DNA from: Magnetovibrio sp.
Lineage (GTDB): Bacteria; Pseudomonadota; Alphaproteobacteria; Rhodospirillales; Magnetovibrionaceae
NCBI GenBank assembly: GCA_028281525.1
Contig: JANQJR010000039.1
Span: 35,487-99,486 of the forward strand
DNA length: 64,000 nt
Reading direction: 5' to 3'
The notes beneath the pieces were generated by a model. The model ran no database searches. It was given only the letters and a program-made list of their open reading frames with translations, and was not told the DNA's origin. Position numbers and translations under genes: made by a program. Shown piece after piece: positions 45,401-53,745 of the stretch (positions within the stretch are counted from its first letter, which is position 1; each line of letters starts with the position of its first letter).

Positions 45401-48400
45401 GGCGTGATGAATTTCGCCTTCGATCTCATCGACCTTGTGCTTGGCGGCTTCCACCTTGTGTTCGACCTTGGCGCGTTCGGCGCGCACGATGGCGCGTTCG
45501 TGGTTGATCTTCTTGTTGAGGCGATTGACATTGGCCTCGGCATTCTTGACCTTCTTTTTGCCATTCGCGTATTTCGCATTCAATTCATTGAACGCGGTAT
45601 TCAACGTGGCCTTCATGGACGTTTCGATGAAGGTGCCGAAATCTGCCTTCAATGCGCCGGACATGGCGAAGTCGGCGTGCTTGATGCTGGGGTGCGTGAT
45701 CGACAGATCGACGCCCGTCAGATCCATTTTGATGGTTTCGGAAAAATCCTTGAACAATGTGTTGGTGACGGAGAACGACAGGTTCTTGTTCGTCACATCC
45801 ACCTTGATCTTTTCATCGATGTCGATCAGCGGCACTTCCAGATCCGCGTTCAGCTTGAAGTAGCCGTTGAGCGGGTTCTTCGGCGGGATGGGAACCTGGA
45901 AATCCAGATATGTGTCCTTGAACTCGATCGGGCCGAGCGTCAGGTTTCCGGCCGTACCGTCGGGCTTGGGATCACCGATGGTGCCGTCAACTTTGATGCC
46001 GACCTTGGGGCCCACCGCCATGTCGATGGAGCCCAGGTCCTTGCCCAGCCAGGACATGATGCCTTTGAGCGCCACGCCTTCGCCGACGATGTGCAAATCC
46101 GGATCGGTCGCGCCGGGTGTGACGAACGCGAACTTGACGTTCTTAAATTCCGGCTGCGGCAAGCCGTTCATCATAGTGGAGATGGCTTCGATATCCGTCC
46201 CACTGATGCCAAGTCCCGCTTTTTTCGACAGGTCGGTCGCCACTTGAACCGCCAGATTTTCCGGAAATTCAAAATCGACCTTGTCCGCCGCACCGATGAA
46301 CGCGATGTCTTGGGGCACCAGCGCATCCGTGATGTCCACATCCGTGGCGACGCAGAACCGATCACCCCCGACCTTCGCCCCACCGGCAAAGCCCAAGTGC
46401 AATCCGTCTTCATCAAGGCCTAAGTCCATCGCCACGTCATAAAGGGTGAAACCCGGAATGCCGAACGGCTTGTGCCAACCCGCCGGACCCGCCTTGACTT
46501 TGTGTTTCGGCGTGTTCGTGAGCGCACAGACCAGCCCGTGGTCTTTGGTGCCGCCGTCGGACACGTTGCCGTTCTTCAAGTCCATGACGAACTTGATGTC
46601 GGCTTTTTCTTCTTCCAGCTCCATGGCGAGTTTGCCTTCGAAGGTCAGCAAGTCGTCATGGACCTTGGTGTTGACGTCCATGGCGATGCCGATTTCGATG
46701 TCGAAGTCATCGCCGCTTTCAGTGGCGATGATGGAAAAGACGAAATCGATGTTGTCGGCAAACGTCATCCAGCTGGGCATATTTTTCGCACGCCCATGAG
46801 AATCCAAAACCACCGACAGATCGGCGTGCGGATTGGAATTGCCCAGGATGCCGCCGATGTCGCCCACCAGCACCACACGGTTTTGGTTCATGCCCATTTT
46901 GGTGAAGCCGCCTTTGGCTGCGCCTGTGGATTTGCCGTGTTCGAACGCGGCGACCAAGTTGAGGCCTTGGCCCAAGGATACATCCGCATCCTGACCAGTG
47001 CCGTAGATGGTGCCAAACGCATCCTGCGCCACTGGACCGAAGTCCGACAGGGTGCCGTCCACTTTCGCCTGGGTCACGACGATGGCGGCCTCGGACAGTT
47101 GGATGTGTTTGAGCGGTGTGTCGGCCAGCGGCGGCACGATTTCTGTCAGGGTGAAGTCGTTCTGCTCCAGCGCAATGACCCATTCCTGTTCGTATTTGAA
47201 AGCGAAGAAATCGGTCTGCTTGCCGTTGTATGTGGTCTTGGCGTCGATGCCGTGTTTGGACGCTGTGATTGAGGTGACCGTGAAGCTGTTGACCTCGGGG
47301 ATGTCTTGGATGCCCGGCACTTCGGACAAGTCCAACGGACCGTCCAAGGTGAACGTGCCGTCGGTCAACGCGCCGTTTTCTTCCGTGACGCTGACGGTGA
47401 CGTTCATGTCGGAGTGCTTGCCGATGGTGGTTTTGGCGTCCACGGATACATCCCAATCGGTTTCGCCGTTTTGGGTTTTTTCGTCAAAGGTGACATCCAG
47501 ACTGGTCAAGTCGATCCAATCCATGCCGAACGGATCGTCCCAGGCCTGGGTGGTGTCGCCGGTGATCTTCAGTTCTTTTTGCGTTCCGCCTTCGGGTCGT
47601 TCGTAGGTGATGTCGAAGGCGAAGGCGAGCGTATCGTCGGAGCCGAACTTCACATCCGCATCGCCGGAAACTTCAAGGGATACGCCCTGGGTTCCACCCG
47701 GCAGTTGACCTTTGACGACCATCTTGGCGTTGCTGAAGGTCAGCGCTTTGTCCAGGCCCGGAATGCTCGGCGTCGGCAGCGCAAGGTTCAGATCGAGATT
47801 TTTCATGATCTCGTTCTTGATGGCCGTCGTCGGATTGCCGTGGAACATGGATTTGTCGATCTTGCCGTTCAGCGGAATTTTGAAATCCGTAATGCCGATC
47901 TTGCTGAGATACGTCTTCAAATCCCCGGACGTCGTGACATCCATAAAACCAAAGATGTTGAGCCCCGGCTTGATCACCGCGTCGGCATCCGCCTTTTGAA
48001 TCTGGGACACCGATGTGAGCGGCCATCCTTCATTGTGAAGCTCATAAATGGATTTGGAGGTTTGGCCCGGCATGTAGACCGCCATCAAGTTCTCAAAGCT
48101 GACGTCTCTGAGCGGGCTCGATCCGGAATCCGGAATGAAATCGGTCAAATTCATGCTGGTCAATGTCGCCGTGACAACAGGCTTGGAGATGTCTGCAAAT
48201 TTTTGCACTTCCAGAAGAATTTGCCCGCTTTTGTATTGCGCGTACAAAGACCATTGCGTGTTTGTCAGCGTAACGGTCTTAAGCTCGAGATCGTTCAGCC
48301 CCGGAATACCGTCCGCGCCGATCAGTTTACCTAAGGTCAACCCCGATGGGGAGACGGCCAAATAATCTCCGCCCCCCGCGACTTTATTGAACCACACGAC

Positions 48401-51391
48401 AAGGGGCGTGCCGTTGATGGAGCTTCTCGCCGACACCGTCGCTTTCCAGCCCTTCGGGTCGTAGTTGTCCATTTCCAGGGACATGGCGGACAGCGTGAAG
48501 GTTTCGACCATGTTCAGCGAAAGCGTCGACCCGGGGACTTCATCGGCCGTGAACTTGATTTTGGCCTTTTGACCGGCGGCCTTGTCCACATCCAGATCGA
48601 AGTCGAAGGCGGCGGTGCTGGAACCTTCCGTCAAGTCCAGTTCACCCTTGAACGCCACATCGACGGAGCGCGTGCCGCCATCGTTCTTGCCCTGGATGTG
48701 CATGTCCGTCTTTTTCAGCGTCACCGCATCGGGCAAGCCGGAAATGGAAACGGCGGGCAGCGGGATGTTCAAATCCAGATTGTCCAAAATGGCGTTCTTG
48801 ATCGCCGTCGTCGGATTGCCGTGGAACATGGACTTATCGACCTTACCCGTCAGCGGCAACTTGGCCTCTGTTACGCCGACTTCCGACAAGATGGATTTCA
48901 TTTCGCCGGACGGTGAGACGTCTATGAATCCGAAAACGTTCAGGCCGGGCTGCAGCGTTACGGCGCCCGTTGCCCGGACTTGGGATTCCGTGGTCACCGG
49001 CAAGCCCAAGGTATAAAGCCCCTTCGCCTCTTGCCCTGGCAAGTAAAGCGCCATCATGTTTTCGAACGTCACATCTTTAAGCGGCGTGGACCCAGAACCC
49101 GGAATGAAATCAGATAAATTGAAGGTGTTCAGCGTCGCCGTGACAACGGGCTTGGAGATGCCGTCAACTTTTTGCACTTGCAGAAGAATTTGCCCGCTTT
49201 TGTATTGCGCGTACAAAGACCATTGCGTGCTTGTCAGCGTAACGGTCTTAAGCTCGAGATCGTTCAGCCCAGGGATGCCGTCCGCGCCGATCAGTTTGCC
49301 TAAGGTCAATCCCGATGGGGAGACGGCCAAATAATCCCCGCCCCCCGCGACTTTGTTGAACCACACGACAAGGGGCGTGCCGTTGATGGAACTGCGTGCG
49401 GACACCGTCGCTTTCCAGCCCTTCGAGTCGTAGTTGTCCATTTCCAGGGACATGGCGGACAGCGTGAAGGTCTCGACCATGTTCAGCGAGAGCGTCGATC
49501 CGGGAACCTCATCGGCGGTGATTTTCAGTTTGGCCTTTTGACCGGGTGCCTTGTCCACATCGATGTCGAACGTGAAGGCCGCCGTGCTCGAACCTTCCGT
49601 CAAGTCCAGCTCGCCTTTCAGGTCGATTTCGATGGAACGTGTACCGTTGTCGTTTTGACCTTTGATGGTCAAGTTGGTTTGTTTGATGTCTACGGCGTCG
49701 GGTATGCCGGGGATGGAGACGCTCGGCAGCGGAATGTGGAGATCGAGGTTGTCGAGAATCTCATTTTTGATGTTCGCCGATGCGTTCTTGCCATCCTTGA
49801 ACGCCTGCTTGCTGAAGGTGCCTTTGATGGGCAAGGCCGCGTTTTCAGGAAGACCGACTTCTTTCAGCAGGCTCTTGATCTCACCTTGCGTGGTGATGTC
49901 CAATTCGCCGAAGACATTGAGGCCCTGCTTCAAGGTGAAGCTGGTGTTGTTCGTGCCCAAACGCGTTTCCAAGGTTTGCAGATGCCATTGGATTTCATCC
50001 GGCAAATCTGTCAACGCAACCGTTTCCGTGGTGGGCGTCGGTTTGTAGATGAACGCCAAATCCTTAAACGTCACATCCTGCAGCGGCGTATTGTCCGTGT
50101 CTGGAATAAAGGCCGTGGGCGAAAAATCGCCCATGGCGACGCCCAGATAATACTTGTCCGAGCCTGAGGGCTTGTACATGTCCAGGTCGACGCGCACCCC
50201 TTTGACGTTCATATCCACGCGCACGGCGCCGGGCAGGATGTAGACCCAATTGCTTTGGATGTCGTCCAAGCCCGGAAGCGAAGGCGAGCCGACGATGTCG
50301 GCCAGGGTCATCTTGGCGCTGACCAGAAGCGTTCCATTGGACTGATAACTGACATCCACGTCTTTGGCGCGGAACGTCGTCTTCCCATGGACCTGCCAAT
50401 TCCATTTGCCCGATGTGCGTTTCACATCGATGTTGAGATCGTTGACCGAATAGGTTTCCGCCAACGACACGCTCAGCGTTTCACCCGGTGTGGACGCGCC
50501 TGTGAAGTGAAGGTCCGTTCCGCCGCCCGTTGTCTTGATGACATCCAGATCAAAATCAAAGGCAACCGTCTTGCCGGCAGCACTGACATCCAACTTGCCC
50601 GCCACATCGACGTCGAGCGTGCGCGTGCCGTTGTTGTTCTGCCCCGTGATAGAAACGGCGGCGTTTTTGATGCTGACAGCATTCGGCACGCCGGGAATTG
50701 CCAATTCCGGCAACGGCAAGGACAGGCTCAGGTTGTCCATAATCTGGTTTTTGAAGTTCGCGGCCGCCGTTTTGGGATTTTGCGAAAAAAGGTTTGTCGG
50801 AAACCCGCCATTCAGCGGCAGTTTCAATTCCGTCACGCCAATGGGTTTCAACACGGTTTCGACGGTCGAACCCGTGACATCCACTTCGCCGAACAGGTTG
50901 ATGCCAGCTTTGAAGTTCACCGTATCGCCGCTTGGCGTCAGCGCGGCGCTGACCTGGCTCGGCAAACCGGAAACCGCCACGTCCGTCTTCGCACCGCCCT
51001 TGGATACAACGATGAACGCCATGTTGGAAAAGGACACATCGTCCAACGGGGTGCCGGACGGAATGGGGGTGAAGGTGGTGAGCGTGAAGGTATTCGGAAT
51101 CACGGCGGCCATCTTCTGGTCGTCCACGCTAAACCCGATGAGGGTCACGCTTTCGCCGTGCAGCGTCACATCGGCGGAAGTGTGATCGCTTTCGATCTGC
51201 ACGTTGGAAAGGGGCAGTTGGTCGAGGCCGGGAATACCCCCCAACGCGTTAAAGACGTCACCGGCCACCTGTGAAGCTTGCGGCATGGATTGGGCTTGGC
51301 CCATCCCCGGCTGGGTGATCATCACCAAAGCACAAATAACGGCCCAAAGACACGTTCGCAGGTCTTTATTTAAGTGGCTAATTCCAAACAT
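42470..51391 (-). CDS. Giant secreted repeat protein B with ricin-type and DM9-like lectin C-terminus
   Basis: 2973 residues, paralogue of giants A and C. ATG at 51391 with GGGGGCG upstream; signal peptide ending GMGQAQ (about 34). Four tandem units (about 60-1290) marked by INLFGEVDV, LNVFGELDI, LNVFGFIDV and LNIFGFMDV. The motifs WDDPFGMDWIDL (about 1288) and WHKPFGIPGFTL (about 1637) open the next two domains. A beta-rich stretch then leads to the coiled-coil hairpin starting FNELNAKYANGKKKVK (about 1933), capped by CGGWFPWPC (about 2003-2011), and HFPIDLDPR. A helical region precedes ricin-like repeats from about 2266 (GLCLTRG, KCLVGGV) and DM9-like units (about 2764-2815 and 2858-2905; YSCRAMVSRQTKVGW). 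A Cys-rich tail of about 50 residues ends the protein (SCTYEMVQKYYQTYS, PNCSFN, GECGGG), which A lacks. Transcribed toward the secretin gene; followed by a small secreted protein. Confidence 0.85.
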   Translation of the reverse strand: MFGISHLNKDLRTCLWAVICALVMITQPGMGQAQSMPQASQVAGDVFNALGGIPGLDQLPLSNVQIESDHTSADVTLHGESVTLIGFSVDDQKMAAVIPNTFTLTTFTPIPSGTPLDDVSFSNMAFIVVSKGGAKTDVAVSGLPSQVSAALTPSGDTVNFKAGINLFGEVDVTGSTVETVLKPIGVTELKLPLNGGFPTNLFSQNPKTAAANFKNQIMDNLSLSLPLPELAIPGVPNAVSIKNAAVSITGQNNNGTRTLDVDVAGKLDVSAAGKTVAFDFDLDVIKTTGGGTDLHFTGASTPGETLSVSLAETYSVNDLNIDVKRTSGKWNWQVHGKTTFRAKDVDVSYQSNGTLLVSAKMTLADIVGSPSLPGLDDIQSNWVYILPGAVRVDMNVKGVRVDLDMYKPSGSDKYYLGVAMGDFSPTAFIPDTDNTPLQDVTFKDLAFIYKPTPTTETVALTDLPDEIQWHLQTLETRLGTNNTSFTLKQGLNVFGELDITTQGEIKSLLKEVGLPENAALPIKGTFSKQAFKDGKNASANIKNEILDNLDLHIPLPSVSIPGIPDAVDIKQTNLTIKGQNDNGTRSIEIDLKGELDLTEGSSTAAFTFDIDVDKAPGQKAKLKITADEVPGSTLSLNMVETFTLSAMSLEMDNYDSKGWKATVSARSSINGTPLVVWFNKVAGGGDYLAVSPSGLTLGKLIGADGIPGLNDLELKTVTLTSTQWSLYAQYKSGQILLQVQKVDGISKPVVTATLNTFNLSDFIPGSGSTPLKDVTFENMMALYLPGQEAKGLYTLGLPVTTESQVRATGAVTLQPGLNVFGFIDVSPSGEMKSILSEVGVTEAKLPLTGKVDKSMFHGNPTTAIKNAILDNLDLNIPLPAVSISGLPDAVTLKKTDMHIQGKNDGGTRSVDVAFKGELDLTEGSSTAAFDFDLDVDKAAGQKAKIKFTADEVPGSTLSLNMVETFTLSAMSLEMDNYDPKGWKATVSARSSINGTPLVVWFNKVAGGGDYLAVSPSGLTLGKLIGADGIPGLNDLELKTVTLTNTQWSLYAQYKSGQILLEVQKFADISKPVVTATLTSMNLTDFIPDSGSSPLRDVSFENLMAVYMPGQTSKSIYELHNEGWPLTSVSQIQKADADAVIKPGLNIFGFMDVTTSGDLKTYLSKIGITDFKIPLNGKIDKSMFHGNPTTAIKNEIMKNLDLNLALPTPSIPGLDKALTFSNAKMVVKGQLPGGTQGVSLEVSGDADVKFGSDDTLAFAFDITYERPEGGTQKELKITGDTTQAWDDPFGMDWIDLTSLDVTFDEKTQNGETDWDVSVDAKTTIGKHSDMNVTVSVTEENGALTDGTFTLDGPLDLSEVPGIQDIPEVNSFTVTSITASKHGIDAKTTYNGKQTDFFAFKYEQEWVIALEQNDFTLTEIVPPLADTPLKHIQLSEAAIVVTQAKVDGTLSDFGPVAQDAFGTIYGTGQDADVSLGQGLNLVAAFEHGKSTGAAKGGFTKMGMNQNRVVLVGDIGGILGNSNPHADLSVVLDSHGRAKNMPSWMTFADNIDFVFSIIATESGDDFDIEIGIAMDVNTKVHDDLLTFEGKLAMELEEEKADIKFVMDLKNGNVSDGGTKDHGLVCALTNTPKHKVKAGPAGWHKPFGIPGFTLYDVAMDLGLDEDGLHLGFAGGAKVGGDRFCVATDVDITDALVPQDIAFIGAADKVDFEFPENLAVQVATDLSKKAGLGISGTDIEAISTMMNGLPQPEFKNVKFAFVTPGATDPDLHIVGEGVALKGIMSWLGKDLGSIDMAVGPKVGIKVDGTIGDPKPDGTAGNLTLGPIEFKDTYLDFQVPIPPKNPLNGYFKLNADLEVPLIDIDEKIKVDVTNKNLSFSVTNTLFKDFSETIKMDLTGVDLSITHPSIKHADFAMSGALKADFGTFIETSMKATLNTAFNELNAKYANGKKKVKNAEANVNRLNKKINHERAIVRAERAKVEHKVEAAKHKVDEIEGEIHHAWHKYHHCGGWFPWPCKIRWGITIGFEKAAKAIADEVLKLVEELVKHFPIDLDPRIWPLIAAKETAMGVLKLAEYSIEGLEDLDNLLIKGLDAIEKTVGGSVNLKKASFNGSLTGVIEHDDPVDLLIDVELFGSTFEDTFAFKLENVADELANLGKEGAKDFAHLSLLGLVGVDHMFNKVLSDIPGPFKRQLRENVGNKIHTAQQALATELKQDATLFAGYSKNAQKLMKDGAVFSDDYVASLMHAPVTLLDKEPASATFTKTQFEIASSGLCLTRGAAFDTATIEEGYNACASTSATNDYETYGISHVAQELTTLPAYHASGKKKGQPNGYVYITFSSSGSSSDSCLFIDGKWQFDEVDFDGKIVEQERFHPGKDGDTPGFAWDCKTSPEYQWKILKHGEDYYQLHNRATQTCAWLQSTTDKFGDVTNALAMVPCVGANTGVFRIAKPKAAVFHQVGLPLKTAFAMLSDTNSSYGSQNYSSVDANPALSGVCLTNASPQQYGTQPSTIVSCDKPYKSDPENPNATGYDLFDYFEDDLGRRRFASRKFPNKCLVGGVSLEDGGYGWGYRTCDANSAEQWLTTTETVGGLTLVNQANSGTITDSKIRGGDKFPDPWNMYIMPLNPKAGITWSNQTSNYSGKALNKAFTPGEQSKSGITARAAEWTSIQTKLATKADDLAAGKQACVTSGKKSYCYRLGMQTGYQGKPRSTTLTVTPKPTPGQPNPVPTTKTEPLPPVELTDGTQIVVDDYALAAKNQLPTISYSTEPKWFGCRVTTTPVNDGNVFMFIPGVVVNKTACVYSEGSQKYTSSGFQVIGTGTDVFWQPAGKGYLPSSAVVTGRINIDKSDGKFDVENPKYSYLTGQTVAMYSCRAMVSRQTKVGWTIGGKYCHIVNGTAGAVTENFDVLATSYTQAAPPPPAKPKAPSCTYEMVQKYYQTYSLQGTCTKDQYNKQHPNCSFNSRQYGECGGGAPQNNSFEL
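47800..51050 (-). repeat. Four tandem ~327-codon units in giant B, two almost identical in DNA
   Basis: The Asn codon of the LNxFG motif lies at 50899, 49918, 48940 and 47959, giving periods of 981, 978 and 981 bp. In addition, about 300 bp at 48205-48540 is nearly identical to 49170-49510 (offset 969 bp), far more similar than the other units, which shows a recent duplication or gene conversion between units. Confidence 0.85.
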
Positions 51392-51582
51392 ATTTTCGCC
51401 CCCAGGCGAAGACCCCTAACGACGCTAACGTCTAGGTCCGTTGCGTACAAGACGCGTCCGCGACTCTTAAGTCATTTCGTCACGGATGCGACAATTCATA
51501 CATAGTGTCCTGGCATTACAGGTTGGGGTCAACGAAGCGGAGGTTTCTGAAATGTTTCTGATAGGGAAGGGGTATGCGACGT

Positions 51583-51606
51583 GTCTGCTTCTGGCTATGA
51601 GCAGAC
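51583..51606. repeat. Hairpin upstream of repeat copy 2
   Basis: GTCTGCT and AGCAGAC pair in a seven-base stem with a ten-base loop. A related but degraded sequence precedes the repeat at 21044 (ATTGGCTGGAAGCGGAC), so it may belong to the extended dispersed repeat. Confidence 0.35.
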
Positions 51607-51680
51607 GTTATGACTTCGACTTTAAAAAGTTCAGTTTGCGCTGTTCTGTGGGCAGGAATTGCCAAAAAAACACCGTTTTC

Positions 51681-51975
51681 GATCTGAAAACCAACGACGC
51701 CACAAAGCTTTGAATTTTCAGGAAGGCGCGTGCGGGCGGCTGCAGATTAAATGCGAAGTTTCGCAATTCATCTTGTGATGTCGCATTTCAAAATGTTTCC
51801 GACACCGACAAAAAGTGTCGGTTCCTTTTTAGAATGTCGCAGAAAGCCGGTTTTGGGGACATTTGCGACACTTAAGGATGTCATTTGTGACAGCTTGGCT
51901 TGTCGCAAAGCTGCAAAATCACACCTTAGCGTGTCGTCAATTTTTGGAAGTTGTCTGATATTTCAAGCCCATTGT
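51681..51975. repeat. Dispersed intergenic repeat, copy 2, plus a nearby fragment
   Basis: Homologous over nearly its whole length to 3210-3490. It includes the conserved hairpin CCGACAC / GTGTCGG followed by TTCCTTTTT at about 51800-51828 and the block CTTAGCGTGTCGTCAATTTTTGG. A further fragment at 52045-52105 (TATGTTTCCGACAAAAAATG, then GCTTCGCGGAAGAC) resembles the middle of the repeat again. The gap 51392-52231 between giant B and the OmpR-type regulator contains these repeats, the giant-B promoter and no convincing gene. Confidence 0.75.
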
Positions 51976-52231
51976 GAATCGCAGGGACCATCCTCAGGGC
52001 ATCAGACATGACCGTTCTTTTTGTCATGTACGATTGGGAGCTGTGAGTTACTCAAAAATATGTTTCCGACAAAAAATGCCGGCTCCATTGTGGAGCTTCG
52101 CGGAAGACTGGATGATAAGCATGAGCACGGGCATTATCCAAGAACGTGTTGAGCAAGGTCCGGTATATGTACAGATGTTTAAGGCAGCAGGGTGGATTGA
52201 ACCGAGTAACGGAAAAATCCGTAAAGCGATT

Positions 52232-52921
52232 TTAAATTTCTTCCGACGCTTCCCAGCCGCACCTGTAACCAACCTTGGAAACAGTGATTATGGCTTTCTT
52301 ATCTATTTTCTTGCGCAGGCGACTGATTAGAATATCAACGGCACGCACAGATACAGGCCCATCTCCTGCAGAAATGGCATCCACAAGGTCGTCTCGTGAG
52401 ACCGCCTTTCCGTCGCTGTTCGCGAGCACCCATAGGGTCATGAACTCCGCTGGGGTAAGATCAATAACTTCCCCTTTGTCTTTCACAACGGAACGGCGCG
52501 CATAATCGAGGGTAACGGGCCCGATTCTAATTCGCTCAGAATTTTGAGATTTATCTTGGACCCGACGCAACGCCAATTGCAGTCTCACTTTGAGTTCGCG
52601 AGGATCCACAGGCTTGACGATATAATCGTCTACACCCAATTCAAAACAGATGAGTTTGTCTTCGATCCGGTCTCGTCCGGTCAGAACGATAATAGGGACT
52701 TGTGAACGGGCGCGCACTTTGCGTACCAAAACAATTCCATCCTGGTCAGGTAAACCCAAGTCGATAATGAGGCCGTCATAAGCCCTGGCATCAAGAGATT
52801 TGAAAAGGTCCGCTCCCGACGACACGATATCGATAGAAAAGTCGCTTTTCTCTAAATAAGCCGCAAGTATCCGAGCCAACGAAATGTCGTCTTCAACAAT
52901 GATGACCTGTCCGTTGCCCAA
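52232..52921 (-). CDS. OmpR-family response regulator next to the giant genes
   Basis: 229 residues from a TTG at 52921 with a strong AGGAG seven bases upstream. Receiver domain (about 5-118): E10/D11/D12 acidic pocket, phospho-acceptor D54 in LIIDLGLPDQDG, T81 and K103. The winged-helix DNA-binding domain (about 130-225) ends in RAVDILISRLRKKI and TVSKVGYRCGW, typical of OmpR/PhoB output domains. Divergent from the LuxR-type regulator and hybrid kinase 198 bp away. A probable direct regulator of the giant genes on either side (inference from position). Its cognate kinase may be the hybrid kinase at 53738. Confidence 0.92.
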   Translation of the reverse strand: MGNGQVIIVEDDISLARILAAYLEKSDFSIDIVSSGADLFKSLDARAYDGLIIDLGLPDQDGIVLVRKVRARSQVPIIVLTGRDRIEDKLICFELGVDDYIVKPVDPRELKVRLQLALRRVQDKSQNSERIRIGPVTLDYARRSVVKDKGEVIDLTPAEFMTLWVLANSDGKAVSRDDLVDAISAGDGPVSVRAVDILISRLRKKIDKKAIITVSKVGYRCGWEASEEI

Positions 52922-53118
52922 CGTGCCGCTCCTGCGCCAGGGAATTGCAATCGATCTTTTGGAAAGTAGCGGCGGGCAAATGGACCAACAACCTGACGAA
53001 TGTACTATCCGGTCTAGAAAGATAAAAAATCATCTCCTTAGTACATTTGGCTGGTACTCGACATCCAATCGGTATGAAACGATAATTGAATCCGATAAAC
53101 CTCCAGCGGAACCCGGCC

Positions 53119-53745
53119 ATGAAGGTACTTGTTGTTGACGATCACGCACTTTTTCGCGAGGGCATGACGTTTATGTTGCGGGAACTTGCAGACAGCGTTG
53201 AAGTCGTAGAAACAGCAACGTGTGAACAAGCACTTGCTATGGCTGGCGATCATCGGGATTTAGACCTTATTTTGCTCGACTACATGATGCCGGGAACCAC
53301 TGGGGCGCAAGAGGTGTCAAAATTTCAGATGGCATGGAGAAGTACGCCGATCGTTATTATTTCCGGCGTGGCCAACGACTGGGATATTGCCCAATCTTTC
53401 CGCCATGGTGTTATGGGGTTTATCCCCAAGGCCTACACAAGCGCTCAAATGCTTTCTGCCCTTAGAAAAATTTTAAAAGGAGAACGTTTTCTTCCTCCTG
53501 AAGACGCTAAAAAGGTAACAGCGTTTTTGAACGATCAAGACGGCAGCGTTCACATTACGGAACGCCAAAGAGAGATACTTGGCCTGCTTTCTCAGGGAAT
53601 GACGAATAAAACAATTGCCCGTCAGTTGGGCCTTTCCGACAACACCGTTCGCGTTCATCTTGCCGCGATCTTCCAAACGTTGGGTGTTTCGACGCGCACC
53701 GAAGCTATATTTGCTGCGCGGCGAGAAGGTATTCTTCATGACTAA
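53119..53745 (+). CDS. LuxR/NarL-family response regulator
   Basis: 208 residues from the ATG at 53119 (MKVLVVDDHALFREG), preferred over an in-frame ATG 11 codons upstream because the receiver domain begins directly there. Receiver with D7/D8, phospho-acceptor D54 in LILLDYMMPG, and a Lys in FIPKAYT; C-terminal LuxR helix-turn-helix (about 142-203; LTERQREILGLLSQGMTNKTIARQLGLS-like). The stop overlaps the start of the hybrid kinase by eight bases, so the two are translationally coupled. Confidence 0.93.
   Translation: MKVLVVDDHALFREGMTFMLRELADSVEVVETATCEQALAMAGDHRDLDLILLDYMMPGTTGAQEVSKFQMAWRSTPIVIISGVANDWDIAQSFRHGVMGFIPKAYTSAQMLSALRKILKGERFLPPEDAKKVTAFLNDQDGSVHITERQREILGLLSQGMTNKTIARQLGLSDNTVRVHLAAIFQTLGVSTRTEAIFAARREGILHD

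Noticed and set aside
44669..46423. 584-codon open frame on the + strand
   Set aside because: It lies fully antisense to giant B, has no recognisable domain or ribosome site, and giant B in this stretch matches its paralogues; it is a GC-driven shadow frame.
51974..52330. 118-codon frame reaching into the OmpR-type regulator gene
   Set aside because: Its 3' part is antisense to the winged-helix domain of the regulator and its 5' part covers repeat fragments; no independent support.
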